Source of the DNA: Microbacterium galbinum
GTDB taxonomy: Bacteria > Actinomycetota > Actinomycetes > Actinomycetales > Microbacteriaceae
Length of the DNA stretch: 64,000 nt
Direction of reading: 5' to 3'
Assembly (NCBI RefSeq): GCF_023101185.1
Contig: NZ_CP078077.1
Span: 1,517,630 to 1,581,629 of the forward strand
Made by a program: the position numbers and the translations under genes. Position 1 is the stretch's first letter. Each line of letters opens with the position of its first letter. The notes beneath the pieces were generated by a model. It was not told where the DNA came from. It worked only from the letters and a program-made list of their open reading frames with translations, and made no database searches. Of this stretch, positions 15,028 to 22,654 are shown one piece after another.

Positions 15028-15645
15028 ATGAACGCGGCATCCGCAGATCAGCCCGCCCCGAGGCGCAGCAAGCCCGACGTCGTCGACGCGGCCATGAGCG
15101 TGCTCGCCGAGAACGGCATCGCCGGGCTCTCGATGCGCCGCATCGCCGACGAACTCGACGTGCAGGTGAGCGCGCTGTACTGGCACTTCCCGAACAAGCA
15201 GGCGCTTCTGGCCGCGGTCAGCGCCCGCATGGTCGCGGGCGAATCGGATGCCGAATCGGATGCCCCCGACCTCACCGCCACGGCCACCGCGCTGCGCGAC
15301 CGTCTCCTCGCCCACCGCGACGGCGCCGAGGTCGTGTCGAGCTCGCTCGCGCTCGGCCTGCTTGACCTTCCCGCTCGGCAGCGGCTCGTCGACGCGGCGC
15401 TCGCCGCGGGGCTTACGGATGCCGCGGCCGAGGTCGCCGCCGACACCCTGGTGCACTACGTGATCGGGTTCACGTTCCACGAGCAGCAGCGGATGCACGC
15501 GGCTGTCATCGGGGCCGCGGATGCCTCCGTCGACCTCTCGCCCGCGCGGCTCGCCTCCCCGGGCGCCAGCCCGGACGACGACTTCGCCGCGGGGCTCGCG
15601 CTCATCGTCTCCGGCATCCGCTCTGCCGCCGTCGCGGGGCGCTGA
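15028..15645 (+). CDS. TetR-family regulator, BioQ-like
   Basis: This 205-residue TetR protein has a recognition region 'GLSMRRIADELDVQVSALYW' (about 32-51) followed by 'HFPNKQALLAAVS', and a TetR_C-type ligand domain. It is divergent from bioY with two TGAACACTGTTC palindromes between the genes, the arrangement known for BioQ, the biotin-pathway repressor of Corynebacterium and mycobacteria. The assignment rests on context and operator sequence. A promoter -10 (TAGAGT) lies 6 nt before the ATG, so the gene is probably leaderless and self-repressed. Confidence 0.82.
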   Translation: MNAASADQPAPRRSKPDVVDAAMSVLAENGIAGLSMRRIADELDVQVSALYWHFPNKQALLAAVSARMVAGESDAESDAPDLTATATALRDRLLAHRDGAEVVSSSLALGLLDLPARQRLVDAALAAGLTDAAAEVAADTLVHYVIGFTFHEQQRMHAAVIGAADASVDLSPARLASPGASPDDDFAAGLALIVSGIRSAAVAGR

Positions 15646-15664
15646 TCTCTCGCGGGGCGGGACG

Positions 15665-15731
15665 CTTCGACAGGCTCAGCGACCCGGGTTCCGCGGCCGC
15701 ACCTGCAACTGGGTTCCTGAGCTTGTCGAAG
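15665..15731. repeat. Palindromic element, family A (minimal form)
   Basis: CTTCGACAGGCTCAG (15665-15679) faces CTGAGCTTGTCGAAG (15717-15731), without internal amplification. It lies 19 bp after the TetR stop. Confidence 0.8.
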
Positions 15732-15856
15732 GGCCCCGTCCAAGACGCCGAGGGGGCAGAACACGCCGTGCCGCGGCATCCGTCTGCGGCGTGTCTTGAC
15801 CCCTCACCACCGCGCGACCGCCGCCCGACCCTCACCGCCCGCCGACCGCACGCGAA

Positions 15857-15890
15857 AGCGCCCGCCCCCGGAATCCCGGGGACGGGCGCT
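15857..15890. terminator. Bidirectional hairpin between TetR and M1 peptidase genes
   Basis: AGCGCCCG (15857-15864) pairs with CGGGCGCT (15883-15890), extended by CCCCCGG / CCCGGGG around AAT. The stem is flanked by A on the left and is placed 27 bp after the peptidase stop on the minus strand. Confidence 0.7.
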
Positions 15891-15917
15891 CGCGTGTGTC
15901 AGCCGATCAGACCTCGA

Positions 15918-18383
15918 TCAGACCTCGAGCTTGCGGCGTCGAGCGGCGACGAACATGCCTCCGCCGACGAGCAGCACGAGGGCCAGCAGGCCGAGTGCCG
16001 TGGGCAGTTCGCCCCCGGTCTGGCTGAGCTCGCCCGAGCCGTCCGGGTCGCCGGGGGTGACGGCTCCGCCACCACCCGTGCCGCCGTCGGTGCCCCCGCC
16101 GTTGTCGGGGTCTTCGCCTCCGCCGGGAACCTCGGCCGCGGCGACCGCGACGGTCGCCTCGCTCGTGACCGATCCGGTGCGGAAGCCCTCGAGGGTTCCC
16201 GTGACCGTGACCGTGATGCGGGCGCCGAGAGCGGATGCCGGGATCACGAAGCTCGGTCCGGCATCGACGGCGCGAGCGGCCATCAGCCCGGCGGGCTCGT
16301 CGACCGGCTCTTCCTCGTCCTCCGCGGGAACCTCGACCGGAACACCGTCGATCGCCCACTCGTAGGTGAGCGCGGTGCCCTCGGGCCAGCCCTCGGAGGT
16401 CGCGGTCAGTGTCTCGCCGACGACGGCCTCACCCGTGATGGTGGGCAGCTCGGTCGGGGCGACGATCTCGACGACCGAGGTGTCGACCGCGCACGTCTCG
16501 GTGCAGCTTCCACCGAGGGTGAGGGGCTTCACGGCCAGCGCGAACGAGCCGCCGGCCGATTTCTCGCTGATCGTCGCGTCGATGGTCAGCGACGCGCTCG
16601 TGCCGACCGCCGTGCCGACCGGGATCGGCCAGCTGAGCGTGGTGCCGTCGAGCGTGGCGCCCTCGGGCACGACCAGGTCGGCGTTCGCGAGCAGCGCGCT
16701 CACGTCGACCGACACGACCGACGAGGCCAGCGGCACGCGACCGGTGTTGAGCGCCGTGACGGTGTACGACACGGTCTCGCCCGGGTAGAGCGCGACCTCG
16801 GGGCTGCCGCCGCTGAGTGCGACCGAGTACTTGTCGGGCCAGGCGGGCTTGCCGGGCTCGAGGATCCAGTCGGTCCAGAAGGCGGTGAGGTCGAAGCCCG
16901 AGAGCTCCTCGGCCAGGGCCTTCAGGTCGGCGCCGGCGAGGCTCTTGCCCGCGTTGTCGACCTGCCACTGCTTGATCAGGGTGAAGTACGGCTCATCGCC
17001 GATCGCGACCCGCAGCGCCGCCCAGAACTGCGCGCTGCGCGTGTAGGTCTGGTAGCCGTAGAGGTTGGCCGAGTCGGTCTGACCGCCCGGTGCGATGTTC
17101 CAGTTGGCGCTGGTCGGAGCGGTGTTGTTCCACGAGTTGAAGTACGTCTGCTCCGAGGGTGTCGTGCCTGCGCCGAAGCCCTCGAGCGTGTTGTAGTACG
17201 TCGGACCCCAGGTCGCCATGCCCTCGCCCATCCAGATGTCGGTCCACGTCGACGGGGCGACGTTGTTGCCGTACCACTGGTGCACGAGTTCGTGGATGAG
17301 CGTGTTGCCGTTGACCGAGTTCACGCTCGGGAAGAACGAGCGGTCCTGTGTCTCGAGTGCGTAGTTGATCGCGCTCGGAACGGTCTTCACGATCACGCCG
17401 GTGCTGTTGCCCGGGTAGGGACCGTAGATGCGCTCGAGGTTCTGCGTGATGGTCTGCAGCTGCGTGATGCGGTTGCGCACCGTGGTCTTGTTCGCGTCGC
17501 TGAGACCGAAGTCGATGAACGACCACGACGGGATCGTGCGACCGTCGAGCAGCGTGATGCTGCCCTCGACGACCTCGTAGCGGCCGATGCCGATGACGAC
17601 GAGCTCCGACGCCATCTGCTTCTGCTGGCGCCAGGTCCACGTGGTGCGCTCGCCGGACTGGCTGACGACCTTCGACTGCAGCTCGCCGTTGCTCGCGACA
17701 GCGCCCGGGGCGCTCACGCCCGCGGTGTTGGTGAGGGTCGACGGGGCATCCACCGTGATCGTGTAGGTGGCCTTGTCGCCGGGGGTGTTGTTGTGCGGGA
17801 AGCCGGTCATCATGCCGATGGGCTGGCCCAGCAGCATCGCGCCGTCGTTCGTGCCGCTCCAGCCTTCCTGGCTGTCGTCGGCGTCGGTGTGGAACACCGG
17901 AACGCCGCTGTAGTTCACGGTGACGGTGAACTCGCCGGTGACGGGGGTCGCCGGGGTCACGATGAGCTTGTACTTGATGGCTGCCGCGTCGATGTCACGG
18001 GTCCAGGTGGCGGGCTGGCCGTTCACGAACACGCTGTCGACGGTCAGACCCTCGAAGTCGAGCGAGAACGAGCGCAGCGGCGCGAGGGCCCGGGCCGTCA
18101 TGGTGGTGGATGCCGAGTCGAACTTGCCCGTGACGACGGCGGTGCTGCCCGTGCCGGCGACGCCGGTCGGGCTCCACGCGATGTCGATGTCGTAGTCGAG
18201 GGCGTCGTATCCGCCGTTGCCGACGTTGGGGAACATGGCGTCGCCCGAGGTGCGGGCTCCGTCGATCGGGTCGTCGGCGGCGGATGCCGGAACGGCGGTG
18301 GCGAGGAGGGAGCCGGCGAACAGCGCGGTGACCATGGTGGTCGCGAGCAGCCGCCGACGTCGGAGAGGAGTCAGTCGGGTCAT
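15918..18383 (-). CDS. Sortase-anchored M1-family metallopeptidase
   Basis: This 821-residue secreted protein has a signal peptide (about 1-35, ending 'VPASA'). It carries an M1 aminopeptidase domain with the zinc site HELVH (His364, Glu365, His368) and Glu387 in 'WMGEGMATW'. Glu354 in 'YALETQ' replaces the usual GAMEN motif. After the catalytic part come a beta-sandwich region, an immunoglobulin-like segment starting near 'TITGEAVVGETLTAT', an acidic/Gly-rich stalk, and a wall-sorting end: 'LSQTGGE', one membrane helix and 'RRRKLEV'. The sorting box is LSQTG rather than LPXTG, so the sortase class is uncertain. It probably trims peptides at the cell surface. Confidence 0.92.
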   Translation of the reverse strand: MTRLTPLRRRRLLATTMVTALFAGSLLATAVPASAADDPIDGARTSGDAMFPNVGNGGYDALDYDIDIAWSPTGVAGTGSTAVVTGKFDSASTTMTARALAPLRSFSLDFEGLTVDSVFVNGQPATWTRDIDAAAIKYKLIVTPATPVTGEFTVTVNYSGVPVFHTDADDSQEGWSGTNDGAMLLGQPIGMMTGFPHNNTPGDKATYTITVDAPSTLTNTAGVSAPGAVASNGELQSKVVSQSGERTTWTWRQQKQMASELVVIGIGRYEVVEGSITLLDGRTIPSWSFIDFGLSDANKTTVRNRITQLQTITQNLERIYGPYPGNSTGVIVKTVPSAINYALETQDRSFFPSVNSVNGNTLIHELVHQWYGNNVAPSTWTDIWMGEGMATWGPTYYNTLEGFGAGTTPSEQTYFNSWNNTAPTSANWNIAPGGQTDSANLYGYQTYTRSAQFWAALRVAIGDEPYFTLIKQWQVDNAGKSLAGADLKALAEELSGFDLTAFWTDWILEPGKPAWPDKYSVALSGGSPEVALYPGETVSYTVTALNTGRVPLASSVVSVDVSALLANADLVVPEGATLDGTTLSWPIPVGTAVGTSASLTIDATISEKSAGGSFALAVKPLTLGGSCTETCAVDTSVVEIVAPTELPTITGEAVVGETLTATSEGWPEGTALTYEWAIDGVPVEVPAEDEEEPVDEPAGLMAARAVDAGPSFVIPASALGARITVTVTGTLEGFRTGSVTSEATVAVAAAEVPGGGEDPDNGGGTDGGTGGGGAVTPGDPDGSGELSQTGGELPTALGLLALVLLVGGGMFVAARRRKLEV

Positions 18384-18500
18384 GAGTGCTTTCGGGTAGG
18401 CAGGAACGAAAGGCGACCGGTCACGTCGTCGTGGTTCAGGGGTGGCTTGTGGCCGGGGTCGCGAATGCGGGTTGATCGCAACCTAGGGAAGTCCTATGTC

Positions 18501-18514
18501 GGCAATATATCGCC
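18501..18514. promoter_or_regulatory. A+T-rich near-palindrome upstream of the M1 peptidase gene
   Basis: GGCAATATATCGCC is palindromic except for one base pair and is the only A/T-rich patch in the 255-bp gap between the peptidase gene and the DUF2188-like gene. It could be an operator or a promoter element for either gene; no regulator gene is adjacent. Confidence 0.3.
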
Positions 18515-18638
18515 ATTGTGTCCGGCAGATTGCAGGAATTTTTCCTGTCCCGTTACCTGTCGTCGAAGGATCCGGCAAGGGGGTTCTGCGGGGCGTTGTC
18601 GTCGCGTAGACAGGGGGCAGATCGAAGGAGAGATAGGC

Positions 18639-18881
18639 ATGGCTGCCGGCGACATAGTGACGTTTCACCGCAACGGAATCTGGTTCAACCGCATCGAAGG
18701 AGAGGCGGGGGTGATCGGATCGGGATATCTCACCGAAGCGGATGCCGTCGTCGCGGGCCGCGGTTCGGCCGCTGCGCGCCAGGTCGAGCACCTCATCCAC
18801 GACGAGGAGCCTCCCGCCGACGCCGATGACCCGTACGCGCGGCATCCGCGCGATCGCGTCGGGGTGTCGATGCAGGGCTGA
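18639..18881 (+). CDS. DUF2188-like small protein
   Basis: This 80-residue protein begins 'MAAGDIVTFHRNGIWFNRIEG' (split over a beta-rich start) and contains 'EADAVVAGRGSAAARQVEHL', matching the general layout of DUF2188 proteins: beta strands, then a helix built from an 'A...Ar..A' pattern. The C-terminal 20 residues are acidic and basic and probably disordered. The function of the family is unknown. A good ribosome-binding site, AAGGAGAG, ends 6 nt before the ATG. A 12-bp stem-loop at 18932-18969 may end this transcript. Confidence 0.7.
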   Translation: MAAGDIVTFHRNGIWFNRIEGEAGVIGSGYLTEADAVVAGRGSAAARQVEHLIHDEEPPADADDPYARHPRDRVGVSMQG

Positions 18882-18931
18882 GCCTCGGCATCCGAAGCTT
18901 CCGGTCGCGTCCGCGCGCCCGGGCAAGGATC

Positions 18932-18969
18932 GAGAGCGCACCGTCACCACCCCTGGGCGGTGCGTTCTC
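18932..18969 (+). terminator. Stem-loop after the DUF2188-like gene
   Basis: GAGAGCGCACCG (18932-18943) pairs with CGGTGCGTTCTC (18958-18969), 12 bp with one G-U pair, followed by GTGTGTG. It has no true T tract, as usual in high-GC actinobacteria. Confidence 0.6.
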
Positions 18970-19002
18970 GTGTGTGCGGGTGACGTCTCGTCGCCGCAGT
19001 GG

Positions 19003-19067
19003 CCACCGACCGGTCGGAAATGACGGTTCTGAGCGTCGATAGCCAGCATTTCGCACCGATCGGGTGC
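19003..19067. repeat. Palindromic element, family C (diverged)
   Basis: CCACCGACCGGTCGG (19003-19017) faces GCACCGATCGGGTGC (19053-19067), with the inner 'ATGACGGTTCT' typical of the family. More mutated than the other copies. Confidence 0.65.
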
Positions 19068-19096
19068 GGCACGCCGCCCCACTCTGGCCGCGGCCC

Positions 19097-19102
19097 TAGC
19101 GT
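19097..19102 (+). promoter_or_regulatory. -10 box of a leaderless promoter
   Basis: TAGCGT, exactly 6 nt before ATG 19109. Confidence 0.5.
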
Positions 19103-19108
19103 GGGGGC

Positions 19109-19264
19109 ATGTTCGCTCCGACCTTCGTCATCGGCCTGCTCATCTACGTCGCGATCGTGCTGATCGGGCTGCTCGTGCTGTGGTTCGTGATCTACACGGC
19201 CGTGCGCGCGGCGCTGACCTCGCACCGCCAGGCGCTTGCGGAGGAGCGACTCGGGCGCTCGTGA
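19109..19264 (+). CDS. 51-residue membrane protein coupled to a Nudix hydrolase
   Basis: The 51 residues consist of one long membrane helix (about 5-33, 'FVIGLLIYVAIVLIGLLVLW') and a charged cytosolic tail ending 'EERLGRS'. It is preceded by TAGCGT 6 nt before the ATG, so it is probably the first gene of a leaderless transcript. Its TGA overlaps the GTG of the Nudix gene (GTGA, 19261-19264), a sign of translational coupling. Because the message has no leader, this small protein may serve mainly to bring ribosomes to the Nudix start. No family recognised. Confidence 0.65.
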   Translation: MFAPTFVIGLLIYVAIVLIGLLVLWFVIYTAVRAALTSHRQALAEERLGRS

Positions 19265-19707
19265 TCTCCGACTACGTCCGTGCGATGCGCGACCGCATCG
19301 GACACGACCTGCTGATGCTCCCGGGCGTCACCGCTGTGATCCGTGACGGCGAGCGCTTCCTGCTCTCGCGCAGCGCCGGATCGGATGTATGGAGCCTGAT
19401 CGGCGGCGGAGTCGAACCCGGCGAGGAACCCGCGGATGCCGTTGCGCGAGAGGTGCGTGAAGAGCTCGGCGCCGGCATTCGAATCACCGGGATCGTCGGT
19501 GCCTACGGGGGTGAGTCGCTCGTCGTCGACTACCCGAACGGTGATCGGGTCGCTTACGTAACGACTGCCTACGCGTGTGAGGCGGTCGACAAGATCGAGC
19601 CCGACGGCGAGGAGATCGTCGAGGTCGGGTGGTTCACGGCATCCGAGATCGCGGGCCTCGATCGCGAGCCGTGGATCGATCGCGTGCTGGCGGATGCCGC
19701 CGCCTAG
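19261..19707 (+). CDS. Nudix hydrolase
   Basis: This 148-residue protein contains a full Nudix box, from 'GGGVEPGEEPADAVAREV' through 'REELGA' (about 44-67), with the expected G-x5-E-x7-R-E-x2-E-E pattern. Nudix enzymes hydrolyse nucleoside diphosphates linked to other groups and need Mg2+ or Mn2+. The substrate is not evident. The start is GTG 19261, overlapping the TGA of the small membrane protein; alternative upstream starts would lie inside that gene. The stop codon TAG overlaps the first base of a family C palindrome. Confidence 0.9.
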   Translation: MISDYVRAMRDRIGHDLLMLPGVTAVIRDGERFLLSRSAGSDVWSLIGGGVEPGEEPADAVAREVREELGAGIRITGIVGAYGGESLVVDYPNGDRVAYVTTAYACEAVDKIEPDGEEIVEVGWFTASEIAGLDREPWIDRVLADAAA

Positions 19708-19774
19708 TGCACTGATCGGTCACAAATGCCGGTTCTCCGGGCCGAGAACCGACATTCTTGACCGATCGGTGCAC
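19707..19774. repeat. Palindromic element, family C, starting in the Nudix stop codon
   Basis: GTGCACTGATCGGTCA (19707-19722) and TGACCGATCGGTGCAC (19759-19774) are inverses with one mismatch. The inner stem CGGTTCTC / GAGAACCG is perfect. It fills the space between two convergent genes, so it is placed to terminate both. Confidence 0.85.
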
Positions 19775-19794
19775 TCCGGCGCGCGGCGAGAGGC

Positions 19795-20787
19795 CTACTG
19801 CACCGACCAGCCACCGTCGGAGGCGAGGATCGCGCCGTTGATGTTCACGCCGTCGTCCGACAGCAGGAAGGTGATCGAGGCGGCGAGCTGCTCGGCGGTC
19901 GCCACGGTCGGGATCGCCTGCTGGAACGGGGAGAGGCGGGCCGAGCCGTACTCCGACATGTGCGCGGGCATCGGGATGCCGGTGGCCACCCCGCCGGGAG
20001 CGACCGAGTTCACGCGAATGCCCTTCGGGCCGTACATGAACGCCGCCGACTTCGTGACGCCGATGATGCCGTGCTTGCTGGCGGTGTAGGCGTTGCCCGA
20101 GGCGTTTCCGCGCAGACCCGCCTCGCTCGAGACGTTGAGGATCGACCCGCGGCCGGCCTTCTCCATGATCGGCAGCACCGCACGCATGAGCTTGAAGGGG
20201 GCGGTGAGATTGATCGCGATGACGCGGTCCCACACGGCATCCGGAGTCTCGCCCGCGGGCGAGAAGTCGTCGTTGATGCCGGCGACGTTCGCGAGCCCGT
20301 CGATCGTGTCGCCCGCGGCGGCGATGACGGCGTCGATCGCGTCCTGCTTCGTGAGGTCGCCGGCGACGGTGACGATGTCGGCATCCGGGTTGTCGGCCTT
20401 GAGGGCGTCGAGCTTCTCGGCGGCGATGTCGCTGGCGATCACGCGACCGCCTTCGCGGGCGATGCGCTCGGCGGTCGCGCGCCCGATGCCGGATGCCGCA
20501 CCCGTGACGATCACGGTCTTGCCGGCGAACCGGGCGCCGGCCTCGACGACCGGCTCGGCCTCCTCGACCGGCACGACGCCGCCGTTGGCCGCGCGCACGA
20601 GGTCGTCGACGACCGACTGCGGCATCGCGCCCTGGCTCATCGCGACGAGCTGCTGCAGCGGCAGGCCGAGCACGGGGGTGAGGAGCGACGGGTCGGCACC
20701 GGTCTGCTCGAAGAGTCCGCGGATGAGTGGGCCGCCGGTCGGGTCGTCGAGCCATTCGCCGATGGTGGAGTGGGCGGTGAGGGCCAT
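19795..20787 (-). CDS. SDR oxidoreductase with an unusual N-terminal domain
   Basis: This 330-residue protein has a classical short-chain dehydrogenase from residue 88: TGAASGIG (95-102), a 'LANVAGIN' NNAG-type motif, catalytic Ser in 'NVSSEAG', and 'YTASK'. Classical SDRs are about 250 residues. The extra first ~75 residues ('STIGEWLDDPTGGPLIRGLF' onward) form a helical unit that resembles a small module at the C-terminus of actinobacterial glycoside hydrolase family 3 and related proteins. The ribosome-binding site AGGAGC lies 6 nt before the ATG. It is divergent from a TetR regulator, the likely repressor. The substrate is unknown. Confidence 0.85.
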   Translation of the reverse strand: MALTAHSTIGEWLDDPTGGPLIRGLFEQTGADPSLLTPVLGLPLQQLVAMSQGAMPQSVVDDLVRAANGGVVPVEEAEPVVEAGARFAGKTVIVTGAASGIGRATAERIAREGGRVIASDIAAEKLDALKADNPDADIVTVAGDLTKQDAIDAVIAAAGDTIDGLANVAGINDDFSPAGETPDAVWDRVIAINLTAPFKLMRAVLPIMEKAGRGSILNVSSEAGLRGNASGNAYTASKHGIIGVTKSAAFMYGPKGIRVNSVAPGGVATGIPMPAHMSEYGSARLSPFQQAIPTVATAEQLAASITFLLSDDGVNINGAILASDGGWSVQ

Positions 20788-20859
20788 GTCGTGCTCCTTG
20801 TTCGGGTTCCTGCGAGTTTCGCAACGGTGCGTCTACTTATGGATCAGTGTACGCCCGAG

Positions 20860-20865
20860 TAGCCT
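20860..20865 (+). promoter_or_regulatory. -10 box of a leaderless promoter (GTG start)
   Basis: TAGCCT, 6 nt before GTG 20872. The rule favours this GTG over the ATG at 20869, which would leave only 3 nt. Confidence 0.5.
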
Positions 20866-20871
20866 CTGATG

Positions 20872-21477
20872 GTGCCCCGTCCTCGCAGTGAGAAAGCGCG
20901 CCGGTCCGTTCTGGACGCGATGCGCGCCGCGGTGTCGTCGGGCGCCTACGAATCGGTGACGATCGAGGGGCTCGCCGACGCCGCCGAGGTCTCGAAGCAG
21001 ACCATCTACCGGTGGTGGCCGTCCAAGGCCGCGATCCTCGGCGAGGCGCTGCTCGAGGGGTCGGTGCCCGGCGCCGCGGTCTCGGTGCCGTTCACTTCTG
21101 ATCTGGGGGCGGATCTGCGGGCCTGGTTCTCGGCCATGAGTCTGTCGCTGGGTGACGCCGAGGGCGTCGCGATCGCGCGGGCGCTGATCGTCGTGACGGC
21201 GTCGGATGCCGCGCTCGGGCTCGCGTTGAACGAACGGCTGGCCGCGCCGATCCGCCAGTGGGTGCGCGAGCGGTTGGCGCTCGCGGTCGCCGACGGTGAG
21301 GTGCGATCGGATGCCGACGCCGAGGTCATCGCGGATCAGTTCGTCGCGATGGCGAGCTACGCCGCGTTGCTGGGCCGGCCGCTCAGCGACGAGCGGGTCG
21401 AGGCGACGGTGCGGGTGCTGCTGCGGGGGATCGGCGCCTCGGGGCGGGATGCTTCGACAAGCTCAGCAACCCAGTAG
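20872..21477 (+). CDS. TetR/AcrR-family regulator of the SDR gene
   Basis: This 201-residue TetR protein has a recognition region, 'SVTIEGLADAAEVSKQTIYR' (about 26-45) then 'WWPSKAAILGEAL', close to the regulator at 8631. It is divergent from the SDR gene with about 84 bp between starts and probably represses it. GTG 20872 is preferred because TAGCCT lies 6 nt upstream. Its last nine residues, 'DASTSSATQ', are encoded by a family A palindrome that also supplies the stop codon, so the native C-terminus was extended or replaced by the repeat. Confidence 0.85.
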   Translation: MPRPRSEKARRSVLDAMRAAVSSGAYESVTIEGLADAAEVSKQTIYRWWPSKAAILGEALLEGSVPGAAVSVPFTSDLGADLRAWFSAMSLSLGDAEGVAIARALIVVTASDAALGLALNERLAAPIRQWVRERLALAVADGEVRSDADAEVIADQFVAMASYAALLGRPLSDERVEATVRVLLRGIGASGRDASTSSATQ

Positions 21478-21568
21478 TGCAGGCTCAGCAACCCAGTAGT
21501 CGGAAGTGGGTCCCTGAGCCTGTCGAAGGGCCATACCCCGAGAGACTGGGTCCCTGAGCCTGTCGAAG
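21452..21568. repeat. Palindromic element, family A, overlapping a gene end
   Basis: It starts inside the TetR gene with CTTCGACAAGCTCAG (21452-21466), repeats CTCAGCAACCCAGTAGT twice, and has two right ends, CTGAGCCTGTCGAAG, at 21514-21528 and 21554-21568. Confidence 0.85.
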
Positions 21569-21599
21569 GGCCCACCCCGCAACACCTGCAGGGAGATGT

Positions 21600-21642
21600 C
21601 ACATCTGCAGGGAGCATCCGCCCGTTTCTCCGTGCAGATGTG
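21600..21642. repeat. Palindrome related to family B
   Basis: CACATCTGCA (21600-21609) and TGCAGATGTG (21633-21642) are perfect 10-bp inverses around 'GGGAGCATCCGCCCGTTTCT', a centre much like that of family B. Confidence 0.6.
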
Positions 21643-21702
21643 ATTCGTCCGTGCGGATGAGCGGGCAGATGGGCGGACAGGCGAGCGGATGCCGAACACC
21701 CC

Positions 21703-21731
21703 TTGACCCCGCACTTGCATTTTGCAAGTAT
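21703..21731 (+). promoter_or_regulatory. Promoter with HxlR-type operator in its spacer
   Basis: TTGACC (21703-21708) fits a -35. ACTTGCA-TTT-TGCAAGT (21713-21729) is a perfect palindrome between it and a -10-like AAGTAT (21726-21731). The co-encoded HxlR protein is the natural ligand. Confidence 0.7.
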
Positions 21732-21737
21732 CAACGC

Positions 21738-22142
21738 ATGAGCCTCTTCATCACCTGTCCCGTGGCTGACGTCGAACGAGCCACCGCCTTCTACACCGCC
21801 CTCGGGTGGACCCTCAACGCCGAGATGTCGGACCACAACGTGTCGTGCTTCCAGATCGCGCCCGAGCAGTACGTGATGCTCGGCAGCCGCGAGATGTACG
21901 CGAGCGTCGGCGGCACCGAAGACCTGATCGGCGGCCCCGACACCCCGTCGAAGGTCACGGTCTCGTTCGACCTCGACAGCCGCGAGGCGGTCGACGAACT
22001 CGTCGCGCGCGCCGAAGCCGCGGGCGGTCGCGTCGGTGACATCGACGACTACCCCTTCATGTATCAGCGCCAGTTCGACGACCCCGATGGCTACCACTAC
22101 TCGCCGTTCTGGATGAAGCCGGCGACCGACCAGACCGCGTGA
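21738..22142 (+). CDS. VOC-family protein (lactoylglutathione lyase-like)
   Basis: The 134 residues form the two-repeat VOC fold: 'MSLFITCPVADVERATAFYT' at the start and 'KVTVSFDLDSREAVDELVAR' at the second repeat, ending with 'FDDPDGYHYSPFWM', which carries the usual D-P-D/N-G-x turn. It resembles the glyoxalase-like proteins annotated as 'lactoylglutathione lyase family', whose substrates are mostly unknown. It forms an operon with the HxlR regulator (GTGA overlap at 22139-22142), and the promoter holds a palindrome that the regulator probably binds. The pair may respond to an electrophile or aldehyde, by analogy with other HxlR/VOC pairs. Confidence 0.85.
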   Translation: MSLFITCPVADVERATAFYTALGWTLNAEMSDHNVSCFQIAPEQYVMLGSREMYASVGGTEDLIGGPDTPSKVTVSFDLDSREAVDELVARAEAAGGRVGDIDDYPFMYQRQFDDPDGYHYSPFWMKPATDQTA

Positions 22143-22447
22143 GCGATCTTTCCGCCGCCCTCGACATCGTCGGTGCGCGCTGGGCGCTGCTCATCGTGGA
22201 GCAGCTGCTCGCCGGCCCGCAACGCTACGGCGATCTGCAGCGCGAGCTCGGGGCGCCGACGAACATGCTCGCGACCCGCTTGCGCGAGTTGGAAGAAGCC
22301 GGCGTGCTGAGGCGATTGCCGCTGACGCACAACACCCGCGCGTACGCGCTGACCGAGCGCGGAGAGGCGCTGGGGGACGCGATCGATGCGTTGGGCGTGT
22401 GGGGCCGTGCGGGGAGGGATGCTTCGACAGGCTCAGCAACCCAGTAA
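22139..22447 (+). CDS. HxlR-family regulator
   Basis: This 102-residue winged-helix protein of the HxlR type contains 'IVGARWALLIVEQLLAGPQR' (about 10-29), 'LGAPTNMLATRLRELEEAGV' and 'YALTERGEAL'. The family's usual first cysteine is absent, so it is not a cysteine redox switch. It shares a GTGA overlap with the VOC gene and probably acts on the ACTTGCA palindrome upstream. The last nine residues, 'DASTGSATQ', are encoded by a family A palindrome that also provides the stop, the same event as in the TetR gene at 20872. Confidence 0.88.
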   Translation: MSDLSAALDIVGARWALLIVEQLLAGPQRYGDLQRELGAPTNMLATRLRELEEAGVLRRLPLTHNTRAYALTERGEALGDAIDALGVWGRAGRDASTGSATQ

Positions 22448-22525
22448 CGAGGTAACCCAGTAACGAGGTAACCCAGTAACGAGGCAACCCAGGAGCGAGG
22501 GACTGGGTCCCTGAGCCTGTCGAAG
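22422..22525. repeat. Palindromic element, family A, with 16-bp tandem units
   Basis: It is bounded by CTTCGACAGGCTCAG and CTGAGCCTGTCGAAG (22511-22525). AACCCAGTAACGAGGT is repeated at 22438, 22454 and 22470 (last base changed), and a fourth unit from 22486 is diverged. Confidence 0.9.
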
Positions 22526-22654
22526 GGCACCCAAACGCCTCACCCCATTAACTTTTCGTTCACTCCCGCGCCGCCTGCCGGCATCCGCGATCCCTAGGTT
22601 CGGAGTCGGCGCGGCGAGACCCCTGCTCGTGCGCGCTCCGAAAGGACCCCCCGC

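Noticed and set aside
15723..18881. 1,052-codon plus-strand frame opposite the M1 peptidase
   Set aside because: Only its last 80 codons (from 18639) have a ribosome-binding site and a family pattern; the rest is a shadow.
22438..22500. Possible CRISPR-like array (16-bp repeats)
   Set aside because: The units are directly contiguous with no unique spacers and lie inside a family A palindrome; no cas gene is near.
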